Origin: Crocodylus rhombifer
Taxonomy: Eukaryota; Chordata; Crocodylia; Crocodylidae
Reading direction: 5' to 3'
Length of the DNA: 64,000 nucleotides
Assembly (NCBI GenBank): GCA_038503035.1
Contig: JAVSML010019080.1
Span: 1-64,000 of the forward strand
Shown here: piece after piece, positions 1-12,502 of the stretch
How the letters are laid out: each line of letters opens with the position of its first letter
Numbering within the stretch: position 1 is the first letter of the stretch
The notes under the pieces: model-generated
The model's input: only the letters and a program-made list of their open reading frames with translations
Database searches by the model: none
Told to the model about the DNA's origin: nothing
Program-made: the position numbers and the translations under genes

Positions 1-3000
1 CCCCCCCCCCCCCCCTGGAAACACTTGAATGTGCACTGTGGTACCACAGACGGGGCTGTGATGCCACGTACTGCACAGCCGCATTTGTCTAGATGTGGCC
101 ATTGGTGCTAATTTAACACAGAAGCAAAATTTGAGGCTACAAGATATTCTTTAAGCTAGAGGCTTACGTTCGAATCTAGCGTTAAACTAGGCATGTTCCC
201 CAGTTAGATAATTTTCTAGTTGGATACCATGTCATTAAATTCACATCTAGTAGCATGGTGTCAAACAGGCCAACTCACAGGATGCATTTACTTGAGGAAG
301 AGGTACGTTGCCACAGAGGTGAGTGGCTCTTAAGCATGCTTTTTGGAGCCAGGACATTAACCAACTGGTTGAGGTAGTGAGGTTTGGTTGCCTACTTAGG
401 GGTGGAAAATCAGAAATGTTAAAAGTGGGAGGGTGATGTTGTAGGTGACATGAAACCATGCTCAGTCCTCCTTCCCCGGGTGCAGATGCCTGGTGTTGTG
501 TTGCCACCTTTTTAATGTAATGCAACTATTTCCTTCCCACTCTCCTAGCATCCCCTTTCTAACATAAGCGAAGGTATAAAGTGCTGGGGAAAATGGGTTG
601 TGAGGGAAGAAGATTAAGTCCTGTATTCCAGGGAGTGTCGTCTTCCTGCTTGGGGGGAGGCGGGAAGTGGCTCTTGGCAGGACGTTGTGTTTAGAACCTT
701 GCAGGAAAGGGAAGGCACGATGTCACTTCCTGTCTGACCAGGAAGTTCTGGTTTCCTTACCTTCTGCCTGCAGAGAGGGTCTGGAAAGCTGCTCCAGCAG
801 GGAGTGGTGTATTGAGTTATGGTGCTGGGAAAAGATGTTGGAACAATAGCCTGTATTGACAAGTCTTTCAGCTCTGTTCTGTGAGTGAACAGTGCCAGGC
901 TGCTCAGTGTGGGTAGTAGAATGGGGCACTCCCTACTCCACTTGTACTATATTCTCCTTTGGTAGTATCCACAATGATGCTATCTTTTCAGTAACGTTAC
1001 ATGCATAGCACAAAACTGGCTCTCCTTTCCTGCTACCACTCTGCTGGTGCATCTTCATTCTGGCCTGTAGCACCCGATGCTTTCTGATCCTCTGTCCTGG
1101 CAGATATCCAGTGGTATTGCAAATGTGGGCTCTGTCTATAGCCCTTTGCCAGCTGATGCATTTGCCAAACCTCATCTGTTTCTCTTTCCTGCTTTGCACA
1201 TGTGGGTATTGGAGACTTGGGGGTCCTCCTGGATACTGCTATCCAGTCACATGTCCATGGGGTAAAGAATTGCAGTCTTGCTGCCTGCATTCCATTAGAG
1301 AAGACAGTAATCTATTCAAATGGTGAAGTGAATCTTCTGCTTAGTGGTGATTTCAGTCCCTGGCTCTTGTGTAAAGCTCCTCTGACTTGCTTTTCTTACC
1401 CATTCATTATTCCCCTCATCAGGTTTTCTAAATCTGTCTCTTAGCATAGGCACACATACAATTAGAACAGGGGCATTTTGATGAGATCATGCTGAACTAA
1501 TCTGGGTTTACTGTGTCTCCTCCCTTAGCTCAAGTTGCACAGGGTAGCTACAAGTCACTCTGCTCTCATCTCTGATCGAGGAGATTTGGACAACTTGCAG
1601 AGCATTCTTGCTGGTGGCATAAATGCACCAGTGTAATGAGTGCAGGAGGGCAGTTGCAACATCGTCACAATGACTGTCCTCCCTTTTCCAAAAGGCTGTT
1701 GGCCTGATCCCAACAACTCCCTACCTACTGACTTCCATGCCAAACATGACTTCAGCCTCTAACCTCCTGCCTGTTTGCTTAGAGTGATGACACAGGAGGT
1801 GCATGACCTGACTGACAAGGTGTGGGCTTGGAGGAGGAGATGCATGTCTAGGGTGAGAGGAAGGGATGGTAACTAATTTGACAGTGTTTTAGAGGATAGC
1901 AGCTTGGCAGTGGAGGGCATACTCCTAACTCAAGAGCATGCTTGGATGGTAGAAGAAGTAACTACAGGGCCTAATAGGAAGGGATTACTTATTTTTCCTC
2001 CTCCTGTCGTCTGTGGGATGGTGGCAGAAACTATATTCTGGGTTCCTTCATGCATTGTTTTCCTTAAGTAGTTCATACAGCTGGGGGGAGGAGGGGTATG
2101 TCTGAGCCCCACCCTGGAGGAAGTTGTGTGCTGAGGAAGCTCTATTCTTGCAGCTCTATCAGAGCACCTTTAACTGCAGTGGGCACTGCAGTTACTGTCC
2201 TGGTTCATCTGTAGTGGGCTACACATTGATCCTTCTTGGCAGCCATCATGTCCTTATGTTGTCCTGAATTCATGCTCTAAGTTGGCAAGCTAAGTTGCTG
2301 CAAAATAGGCTTGCCTATTCTGTACTACAGGTGTATATGTTCCACCTGTGTGGCATGCTTTCAAAGGGAAACTTTAAAATGAATAATTGGGACAGGGGCC
2401 AGTTGTTGGGAGTTAGGTGGGGTGGGAGAGACAAAATCTGAGTGACTTTTTAATATCTGCTTGCCAGAACTCTTCCTCTGGCTATACTGTACTTGGAGTT
2501 TCCATGTTGTCCTCCAGTTCCAACACTGGTCTGTAGCTGACTGGTAGAAGTATGGGTTCTGGTGCCATAGGGATGCCTTGAGGGGTACTGCTTTGTTCTT
2601 GTTGCAGTTCCTCAAGTCCTCATAACGGCATCCTCTCTACATAACCATGGGTACAGGTTGGTGCTCTTTATTGCACTGGAGATGCTGGTCATGGGGGATG
2701 GATATGAGGTCTTTATGGAGCATCTACTCTAAATACTTCTGTTGGATGTGTGGTTGTGCTATAGTCCTTCCATCTTTCTGTTGCCTTTTCCCTTGGGTAT
2801 GAAAAGGCACGTCTGGATGGTACAGTGTTGTTGTTCAACATGTATATTTGTGTGTGTGTTTTTTAAATCTTTTTGCATGTACCACATTGTATGCAACAAA
2901 ATAAGATGTATAGAGTACTGTCTACAAGCTGCTTATTTAACCTGCCTTGTGCCTGATTCTTGACTAACACAGTTAACTACCTCTCCCACTGCTGTGTTGG

Positions 3001-3769
3001 CAGGGAGTCTGATTCCCGGTGACTGCATACTTAGGCTTTGGCTACAAGGGACTTTGATCCCTTTCATCAGATAGGACAGGCCTTATCTCATGTCATGCAG
3101 GGCCTCTGTTTGTTTTAAACGGTAGGGAGAGGCTGGATTGGGAAGTTCAAACAGGAGTGTTTGTGGGGGGGGGGGGGGGGGAGAAGGAGGGCAAGGAATA
3201 CAACCTGTAGGGAGGCAAGTATGTGTTTGTTTATTTTTTGTTTTGTTTTTAACCAGGAGTTGTTGGGGAAGCGCCTCCACAGCTGCCTCCATGTTGCAGA
3301 AGGACTGGGCTCCAACAGGGACTTGTGCCCAAAGGTGGGAGGAGGAATCCGAGTGTGGGATTACAGGCAGTTTGCTGCTCTAAGGAGCCTTTGTAGTCTC
3401 GCTGGCAGCACTGTTTGTGATGAGCTCTAGATCTAACTCCTTCCTGCCCCCACTTCCCCCAAATCCCTGGCTCTTCACCTGATGAGCCTGTTGTGAAACT
3501 TCTTGAACCTTGTTTCGGTCTGACCCACTGGGAGTGGGGCGGTGTGCATGTGTGTGTGGGGGTGGGGAAGCAGGGCAACCAGGAGGGGGTTGTTTACCCT
3601 TGCAGAAGGAGCTGCACGGGGTGAAGTGGGAGCTCTGGTCGGGGATTGGCGGCTGGGCGGCTGTGGAATGCTCTGGCTGGGTTCCCAGAATCCAGCACTT
3701 TGTTTGTTTGTTTGAGCCTGAGGTCTGGTGCTACTGTGACAGGAAGTGGGAAAGCTGGGGGGAGGGGGG
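1..3769. other. Sequence upstream of CTNND1, no gene recognised
   Basis: The stretch starts with a run of 15 C, probably next to an assembly gap. Otherwise it is unique-looking sequence of mixed composition. There is a G run at about 3163-3181. No frame on either strand has the length or character of a coding exon. Confidence 0.5.
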
Positions 3770-4044
3770 AGAAGGGAGCTGTCTGTATGTGTGCCTGTGA
3801 AATCCCTTTGTCCCCCGAGAGCAGCTCAGCTGCAAATTCCCACAGAGAGGAGAGAGCGGCCTTTGTGCGGATAAAGAGTTTCCAACATGTGAAACTCCTG
3901 CGCTCGGGGGCTGGGAGTGTGAATGTTGGCACTGGCATCCGCAGCCTGCTCCATGGATCCTGCTGCACGCAGAAGGGAGCCTGGGGCGTATGCCTGGAGG
4001 CGCTGGTGCCCTAATCATGACTGTTTTTGAGTTGGGCAGGACAG
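3770..4044 (+). other. CTNND1: Candidate 5' non-coding exon of CTNND1
   Basis: A locally GC-richer stretch ends in a near-consensus splice donor, ACAG|GTGAGT, at 4044/4045. It is followed by 12 kb of intron-like sequence before the first coding exon. An ATG at 4017 opens a frame that stays open to the donor. The 5' edge given is only the start of the GC-rich block, not a mapped transcription start. No transcript evidence is available from the window, so this could be a chance donor. Confidence 0.35.
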
Positions 4045-6000
4045 GTGAGTCTGAATCTAGTGTCTGGCTTCTGTTGCTGAATGGTCCTCTTGGAAGGGTA
4101 TTGTACTGAGGCGTTTCAGAAAAGAAGTTGAGCAATGGGGATTTTGCTGACTTGAGGGAGGAGATAAAGCAGCAGACGCAGACAGTGGATCTGACGGTAA
4201 TTGGTGGGAGCAAAGGTTGGAGTCAGTAGAATGCAGTGGTTTGGCTGGGCTCTCTGAGATGGAGTTTCTGTAGAGCTGCTGGTTTCCATTCTGAAAATGC
4301 GGGTGGCAGGAGGAGAGACCTTGAGGGTCTTTTGTTCATCTCCTCCCCACAGATTATAATAGAGTTGTGGAGTTGCAAAGTGAAGAAAATAGCAGTGAAT
4401 GTGACCAGTACCTGTGAGTCTGCCCTACTGGAGCCTGCCATATTTTTGTCTAAAGATGGGGCAGTAGGAGGAATTGTATGTGCTTTGCGAAGAGCCGGGA
4501 CTGGTTTGCACTGGGGAAGTTCACCTCTGTCTAGACGGAAATGGAACGTGCTCTTCCTGCCACTGCTCTTTTCCCCCTTCTGAGTGGGCCCTCCACTGTG
4601 AATGGTAGGGGAGGCATCTTTGCAGATTGTATGTTTTAGTCCACAGGATTTTGCCAAGGCAGGCAGCTAGCAAACACATGTGCACGTGTCTTTGACTGTC
4701 CGAGCAGACAGCTGCCCTGGAGCCAGATTGCTGACATACCAGTGGAGCAATTCCTTCCCTCTGTTCTGCTCCCTACTCCACACTATTTCTTTCATTTCTG
4801 CCAGTCCTGCTTGATCTCTGCTTCCTTTTGTCAGGTGAGGAAGTATACACTAGTCTGGGCAGGTTAGCACTCCTATCATAATGGTTCTCAGCATGGTTTT
4901 CTGATTTCCTTCCCCTTCCCCCAGCACAAGGCATGTAGGTAGATATGTAGGATCTTAAAGGGTGAATGGGAAACATGAATTTGCCACATGCCCAGGGTCC
5001 AACTGGTAGTTCAGCAGGGCACTGGAGTAGTTAAGACCTCTGACCTGAGATGGCAAATCTCTTCTGACAGTACAACTCATGCCTTCTCAGTGTGCTTCTC
5101 CACCCATCTGTCCTCCCTCTTTATAGCCATGCTGTTTTCATTGCTGTTATTTCCCAATCAGGTAGACACCAATCTTTGTAATGATTGCTTTCTCTACAAT
5201 TGCATTCTTGCTTGGGAATGGGAGTTGCATCTGTTTCCTTCTTTCTCTGGTCTCTAGTCTGGGTAGTAAGTGCCCTGCCCTTCTTATCTCTCCTTCCTTA
5301 TCTTCCCTTGGCCACTGAGCTTTTCCCTTATAAGGCTAGGTGAAGCATTGCGTGTGGGTGTAAGCAGGGACACAGGTAACTGCTCTTGTGGGGTTCTTTC
5401 CTAATTTAGGTATCTTGGAGCTGAGACTGGCGTGTGTGGGGAGCGGGCGATGAGCAGACCAATGTGAGATCAGTGACTAGTTAGACCAGTCCTGTATGTG
5501 TGACATGCTAGGGAGAAGTGCACTCTTTCTGCCTGAGGCCAGTGCTCCAGTCAGCTTGAGACCACACCTTGCATTTAGTTACAGCCTTCTTGCTGAAGTC
5601 TGTTACCTTCCAGGAAGGCTTGACTCTGCAGAGGTTTACGTAAGTACACTGTGTCCAAGGTGCCAGCATGGATAGAAGTGGGTGATAAAACATTTAAATT
5701 CCATGCTGCATTAAACCTATTCTTGTGCTTTGATGTAGTTTCTGCTGCCCCATGAAGAAGGATCTTTCTTTCTGAGAAGGTGTATTTGGAGGCTGAGGAG
5801 CAGGTAAATGAAACAAGCCAAAGGACATGCTTCAGAAATACTAAAGTTCACTTAAAATCTAAAAGCTGACAGCTACAGATCTTTTTCCCCATCCCTTGAT
5901 GGGGGAATCGCATCTGCTGCCAATTCCAGATGGGATGGTGGTGCCATCTGTTGTAGACAGTTTATTTGTCAGTAGATGAAGAACTTTTTTGCTATATGTC
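4045..6000. other. Upstream/intron sequence, nothing recognised
   Basis: No repeat boundaries, coding exons or RNA genes could be supported in this stretch. If the exon ending at 4044 is real, this is the start of CTNND1 intron 1. Confidence 0.5.
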
Positions 6001-6395
6001 CAGTAGTGCTCAACCTCTGGCCTGTAGGGCCACGTCATCCAGCCTGTGGGGTGGGGGGGGGTGTTCCACATAGGCCTGGAAACTTGGCAGCAGGGGAGCA
6101 GTGGCAACATGAATTGATGCAGCTCTGGAAGCAAATAACATTGCCACCACTTCCCGACCCAAAATTTTTGACCTTGTGGGCTGTCTGATGTGGCCCTGTA
6201 TAACGGATTGTGCTCACGTGTCCTGTGGCACCCTTGAACTAACCTGGCTTGCAGGGTCACACTCGCAGACCAACCCATTGTGTTGACCCCACACTAGATA
6301 TGGCCTCTGGACTGATCCTTCCCATGAGATCTGGCTCCTGGACTGTCCCTTTGCTACTTATGCAGCTCGCAGGGCCAGAAGGGTTGGCACCATTG
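6001..6395. mobile_element. hAT-like non-autonomous DNA transposon
   Basis: Imperfect terminal inverted repeats of about 22 bp: CAGTAGTGCTCAACCTCTGG at the left, and a right end whose reverse complement is CAATGGTGCCAACCCTTCTG. This CAGTGGT-type terminus is typical of vertebrate hAT elements. The interior has no transposase frame. Clear target-site duplications were not seen. Confidence 0.5.
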
Positions 6396-7291
6396 GCTTA
6401 GGCTACCAAAGAGCTATAGTTCTGTTCTAATGTGGTCACAGTAGGTGGGCCTGTGTCAGCAAAATGCTGCTTTTTCTTACATAATGCTTTAGAGCTGCTT
6501 TCATTTTCCCCTGCCTTCCCCAGTAACAGTTCAGCAAGCTGTGTCCTATCAGGTGTGTGTTTGTCCTCTTGGGCTCGCAAGTCATCTCTGACTTAAAGCT
6601 CTTTTTACACATAGAAAAGTTTCTGGCTTAATTTGCCCATCTGTAACGCACCAGAAGCTTGTGGGGTAGGAAAGGGAACGAGAGTTGCTTTCTCTTACAA
6701 AAATTTCAGTTTTTGTTGGAGACCTACCCTTCTTACTAGTTCTAGTGGAACTGAGTCTCCAGATTTTTTTCAGTAAAAGTTCAGCAGACTGTTCTTTTGT
6801 ATGGTTTGTTTCCACAGTCAAAGGAGTTCCCCTTCCAATTAGCATTACTTTAGAGATGAATTAATTGTGGGGGTGGCAGTTGGGGATGGTGGTATCAGGA
6901 CTCCTAGATTCTTTTTTTTTGGCTTCCTCACAAACTCTGACCTTGCCTTGCTATACTGGCTTCAGACTTGTATTCAAGTGTTAATACTTGCCTTTTGGGG
7001 TATGATTCATGCTGGATGTAAAGCTGCTGAAGATCTTCTGGAAGTGTCTAGAAGTACAAGGATCTGTTTTAAAAAAAAAATGCTTGTTCACGCTAATGAA
7101 CAGAAAGCCCCACCATGAATTACTAAGGATGTAAACCATTGTGGAATAATCGGAGGCAATGTGCCACTACATGCATGATCTACTTTGACTACTGTAGTTT
7201 CAATTTTGGAGACTAATGGCAACTTCAGAATAAAGCTATTTTATATTCAGTGATCATTTACTGGACTGCATCACTTCACTTCTCTGCATAG
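6396..7291. other. Upstream/intron sequence, nothing recognised
   Basis: AT-richer unique-looking sequence between two hAT-like elements. No exon, RNA gene or repeat boundary could be supported. Confidence 0.45.
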
Positions 7292-7299
7292 TTGTAAAC

Positions 7300-7572
7300 T
7301 AGGGGTAGGCAACGGGTTTTTTTTCTGGAGCGCTGAAAAACCACAATGTCTACTTTGGAAGGTGCCAGAGTGCCGACATGCCAGAGCCCAGAGCAGCTGT
7401 TTGCAGCCAGCCCACAGGGCCCAGTCTGCTTGCATCCTCCCAGCTGCCTGCTGGGAGCAGCCTGGGCTCTGGCTGGCAGCAGCTGCTTGGAGCCCGGGCT
7501 GGTGGTGGTGTGCTGAGCAAAATGGCCTTGCGTGCCATGGTCGGCATGTATGCCAGGTTTTCCTGACCCCTG
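7300..7572. mobile_element. hAT-like MITE
   Basis: The left end TAGGGGTAGGCAAC and the right end (reverse complement CAGGGGTCAGGAAAAC) are related to the CAGGGGTGGGCAA termini seen at 32807 and 19361. Flanking octamers TTGTAAAC (7292-7299) and CTGTAAAT (7573-7580) agree at six of eight positions, consistent with a decayed 8-bp target-site duplication. The interior is GC-rich. Confidence 0.5.
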
Positions 7573-7580
7573 CTGTAAAT

Positions 7581-10500
7581 GATGGGTGCATTTTTGACAA
7601 TGCTACCATCAGTATTCCCTGCTGCTGTATGGTTTCCCCAGTTTGTTGCAGACATATAGTGTGGGCGTTTCTGAAACACCCTCATACACTTACACTTACA
7701 AAATTGTGCCACGTCATACAATTGAGCCTTGGTAACACAATGCCTTTGCTATTAAAGGGGAGGTCTGGGGTCCAGTATTGCTGGGGTCTGTTGTCTTGCA
7801 TCTTGAAAGCAAGAGAGATTCTGCTATCCTCGAGATGGGTGACCTTGTTCCACCTGTCACAGAACATCTTGGTGATAACTTTCCCCTGTGCTTAGAAATT
7901 GATATTTGCATTTGGAAGGAGCTCTTGAAGTAGCTTGGTCTAGTCGTAAATCTCAAGTGTTCTTTACCTCACTTACCTGGCCTTGCATCTTGTGGTATAA
8001 ATGTACAGATGTGTTGACTTGATGTCCATTGCCAAAGTGTGGCTAAGCTAATGTCTCATCTACAGTATTGAAGGTTGATGATGGGCAAACTGGGGAAGAT
8101 TTGCTTATACTTCCTTGAAGTAGGTTTTCTTAATGGGGGAAGGGGAGGGGCAGTAAGGAGGTTGCTTACTTAAGGAGATGTTTCCAGGGCTTTTCTCTTG
8201 GCCCTAATGGGTGACCAATCTCTTGATCCCAGTGTAAATGTTCTTGAGTCAAGTCTGCTTTTATGCTCTCCCAGGACCTACCAAATGGAGATGTGGCAGG
8301 GCTTTTTACCTGGAGAAGATTGAATTGATGCCAGTGAGCAAGGAAACAGGCGAGTTTCCCTCTTGCTGTATGATGTTGACATAAGCAACTGAAGCCACTC
8401 CTATACTTCCCCAAGTACTGTACAGCGTGGAGTGTAGAGTCTACATCTTGGTCTTCGGGTGAACTCCAGCTAGTGAGTTGCCTTCTGTATCAAACCTTGT
8501 TTTAGTGATGTCTACATTTGGGGCAGGAAAGATGAAAATACTACCTTCTTCACCTGTAAGTTCTCTCTCAAACTGCAGACTTGTCTTTAGTTGACTTGAA
8601 TTGTCAAGGATGTACATAGTGGATTGGCAGTACCCTGGCTTCAGAATGTAATGAGAGCCTGTTTGGAGTCTCTAGTCTTTTGCATACTGCTGGAATCCAG
8701 ATTTTTGTGAATTATCCAACAGGATGAGGAAAAATGGACAGGCTTCTATAGTCTGTCAAGCCCTGGGGCTAAACTCCTCATGGCTGCCAGTGAAACCTTC
8801 CTGGTGGAGGGCCTGCAGTTCTGCAATTACTTCCTTCCAGCAATATGTGCTGGAGCCTGAACTTCAGAGTGGGGAGGTTTAGTACTGGATCCTCAAGTGC
8901 TTTCTGGTTTGAGCTTCCTGGTAGGAATTGAACTGGAAAGGTGCTTACTCCTAGAGCTCTTGACTTGTATCTGCAAGTTGAATCCGGGGAAAATATCTTG
9001 TACAGAGACTCTTCATGATAAGCTAAACAGACAGTCTGGAAATGATTTGATTAGTACGTAGAAGGGCCTTTACTAGAAAAAAATACAGGGCATTAAAGTT
9101 TTCTCTTAAGCAGGGAAAGGCACAGAAAGAACAATGGGCGGAAGCTGAAACCAGATGCATTCAGATGTGAAAGGTGCACTCAACTTCACGGTGAGGGAAA
9201 CTGACTGTTGGGACAGACTAGCAAGGGCTGTGGTAGACTTTTCTATCTCTTGAAGACATTAAGGCTGCATGCCTTTCTGGATGTTGTGGTTTAGCCAGGC
9301 AAGCATTTTTGGGCTGAATACAAGGGTAACTAGTTGCAATTTTGACTGCCTGTGATGGGTCAGACTAAATCTAATGGTTCCTTCTAGCCTTAAGCTCAAA
9401 AAACTTAGTAGATCCCTTTTATAAATATAGTTATCCAGCTGATTTCTGCTGGAGAGAGGGGATGAGTGGGAGAACACTTATTGTAGGTTTTAGTATTTGC
9501 TTACTGGCCAGTCTTTGGGGCCCTTTGCACATCCTGTATAATCAGTAATGGGGAAGTGAGAGAAATCCAGGCACTCTTCCCTCTTTGGGATAGAAATTGC
9601 TTGGTAAAGGACTTCTTGGTTTTCTTTTTCAGTTCTTGTTTTGGCAGACCTTGATTCAGGTCAAAATATTTTTGGTTTGTTGGGTTTTTTAAGTAAGGGG
9701 TGTGCCACTGAGTCTCATTCTAATGAGGAAAGTTTTTTGCAGAATATCTTAAGGATGGGTCACATTCTAGATTTGCTTGATCTGACCTGGAAATTCCAAA
9801 ATCTGGTTCTGTCACCAAATTCCCTTGATGCAGAGTACTTTGTCTAAGCTTTTATGAGATGTCTTACCCTTTGTGATGAACAGCATTCAAGAGGAACACA
9901 CATTGACCAAACTGCAGTCTATCTGTGGCTTTATTGGCTCTGAAAAGTAGCACCAATGCCTTAAACTGGAGTTTGAAGTGGAGGAGGAGCCAATGGAGGT
10001 ATACGGGTATATTGTGCTACCTCCTTTTGTGAATTTGGGTTACTAAGGATGGGTGGGAGTGCATATGCAGGTGAGTATAGGACAGTGTTTTGGGACTGAC
10101 TCTGGAGGATGGTTTTTTAGCTTTGTCTTGTTCCAGGTGGCATCTGTTTCAAGTTGGCATATAAGCAAATGTTCAGAGCAGCTGATTGAATTTCAGCTGC
10201 TTTTAAGAGATTGAAATACCACTAATCCATGCAGTGAGTGGTGTTTGGGATTAAGACTTCCTTTCTAACCTATAATACTATGAAATAGTGGCAGGCTTAA
10301 TTAACGCTTGGACATCTGGAGGCTGTACAAGGTAAGTGAACAGATGTGGCAGCATGCAGTGGTGTGAGGCCCCAGATTGGGATTGGAGACCTGGGTTCTT
10401 TTCCCAGCTTGGCTCTTCATCTACTGTATGACCTTGTCCAGCTCTGATGTTATTGGCAATAATGGGGTTAATAATACTAATACTTGGCCTGTTCAGCTTG

Positions 10501-11082
10501 CACTTGCACAACTTGGAACTTTTTCATTAGAGTCCTTGTGCCAACTTGGGGATCCATTACTCAGAGTTATTTGTTAGGCCTTAGCCCAATGGAGCAAGTA
10601 TCTGGTTCAGTCTTGTCATCAGTGATGAAGCGAAACCAGACTCGGTGCATTATTTTCATTGCTCTGAAGTGTAGCTTTATAGCTTTCCTCATGCCAGAAT
10701 GGAGGAATTCTAAGGCAGTCTTTCAATCTTTAAAGCGGTGAGCTATCTAAAGCACTAGTCCAAGTGAGGATACCTAGGGTCTGATGCTGATGAGCTGGGG
10801 TATAGAATAGAAAATTGAACCATTGATGGGGAAGAACTTGTACTTTCTGCTGATTTTAGCAGACTAATAGCTGTACTGACAGCTATTTTGAGATGCCCAA
10901 TATCATATGGTATATAATACAAGAATATAGAGAGGTCTCACTAGAGAGGAAGTGGTGGCATGCAGAATCCCTTCTGAGTCCTTGCCACAAGGGGGTTCTT
11001 CTGGATAGTCTGTTTTTTTTTTTTTTTTTTCCCCCCTCTCAGAGACCAGAAAAGTTGTCTCATTGCTTCCATAGTCTCTTGT
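7581..11082. other. Upstream/intron sequence with one small CR1-like fragment
   Basis: Mostly unique-looking. A short stretch near 9340-9400 (GGGTCAGACTAAATCTAATG and onward) resembles the 3' end of CR1, but it is too short and diverged for firm assignment. No exon was recognised. Confidence 0.4.
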
Positions 11083-11213
11083 ACCTTTGAACTTTCAAGA
11101 AACATTTGGACGCTTATCTTTCTGGGATCCGTTGACCCTAAATGACTTTCTGCCCCTTGGGCAGGGGGCTGGAACCAATGATCTTATGAGGGCCCTAATG
11201 TCTATGAACTCTT
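11083..11213 (+). mobile_element. CR1 LINE 3' tail fragment
   Basis: The block GGGATCCGTTGACCC ... GGGCAGGGGGCTGG ... GGGCCCTAATGTCTATGA recurs at 31866-31977 and 54742-54849. It is the 3' UTR and end of one CR1 subfamily, 5'-truncated as usual for CR1. Confidence 0.7.
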
Positions 11214-11883
11214 AGCCACTGCTAATTTCTTCAAGTTCATAATGAAAGAACATGCTAAATGAACCTTGTGACTTGTGCCCTCTGGGAATGTAGTTCCAAG
11301 TGTACTTTTGTGACCAGTGAGAAGATGCTTAGCCCATTGTTTGTAACTGACAGCTGGGAGAAATGTATGTCTTAGTAAGCACCACCTCCTGTATTTGAAT
11401 GCCACCAGCCCCTGATGAGGTAGGGCAGCACTTTCAGATCAGTATAGGGGACTGAGCCTCAAAACTTAATTGACTTTTGCCAAAGATGCATTGGGTGGAG
11501 CAAGGACTAGACTCCTGACCATCCAGTGCCCAAACTGAGTTCTTAACCATGGGACCATCCTTCCTTATCTGTCCGTTCCCTGTGGCATCTCCTTACTGGT
11601 CATTGACTGGGAACATGGGAAGCTATTGTGTGCTCTGCACAGATGGGGAGTAGCAACTCATTTAATACTTGATCTAGAGGTCTTTTACCTGATGGATGTT
11701 TTGTGAAGAGAAGTGCCTCCCTTTCTGAAGAGTGAAGGAGAGGTCTATCATTGGGGCAGAACTTTGCTCTACAATCTAACCCTGAAAAGCAGAATAAAAA
11801 AATAACAAGATGTTCTGGTGATCACTTTTAAACCAGTCCTTTGCTTTTGAGACCCCCAGTCTTACAGAGCAGTTGCTCTGATC

Positions 11884-12494
11884 CAGGAGTTGGCAATTAA
11901 ATTGAGCTGTTCTGGTGCCTGGGGAAGGAGGGAGCAGGGCAGTGGTGATACCTCTTCTCCCAACATTTGGCCCTGCACCCACTACCAGGGGTGCCAGATG
12001 AAGCAGGCAGGGTCTCCATGGAGACTGTCCCGGGACCCTGTGGCAGGTTGTGCTCAGCCGGGCAGTTGGGATGGGGCCAGGAGCAGGCAGGAAGTGGCAT
12101 CTGGGAGTGGGACAGGTGAAGGGGGGCTGGGACTGTGGGGCGTTTATCCACCTGGCTGAGTGTTCCCTGTCTGGGGGTCCTGAGCCAGTGTCTATGGAGA
12201 GCCAGCCCACCCACTCCATCCAGCACCCCAGGCAGTGGGTGCAGGGCAGACTGTGGCCAGGCAGTGAGGCTGGGTCTGGTGGCAGTGGAAACTGGGCAGA
12301 ATAAGCTGCTGCTGCTTGGGGGGTTGCTGGGAATCGGAGTCCTGCTGCTGTGCTGCCTCTGCTCCACTGTGTGCCTGGGGGTGGTGGGACTGGCTACATG
12401 TGCCAGTGTCCTCTGCACCTGTGCTGGATGGGGCTGAGGGACCTGCTGTGGACCGGATCGAATCCCGTGGCTGGCTGGATTTTTCCCACCCCAT
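11884..12494. mobile_element. hAT-like element with 8-bp target-site duplications
   Basis: The left end CAGGAGTTGGCAATTAAA and the right end ...TTTTTCCCACCCCAT are degenerate copies of the hAT terminus. They are flanked by CTCTGATC (11876-11883) and CTCTAATC (12495-12502), seven of eight identical. The interior is about 600 bp, GC-rich, with no transposase frame. Non-autonomous. Confidence 0.6.
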
Positions 12495-12502
12495 CTCTAA
12501 TC

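Noticed and set aside
3249..4213. Minus-strand frames of 100-160 codons near the candidate 5' exon
   Set aside because: They are proline/serine-rich composition artefacts with no splice signals or homology that I recognise.
11897..12437. Overlapping frames of 100-173 codons
   Set aside because: They lie inside the GC-rich hAT-like element at 11884-12494 and its flank, and show no transposase motif.
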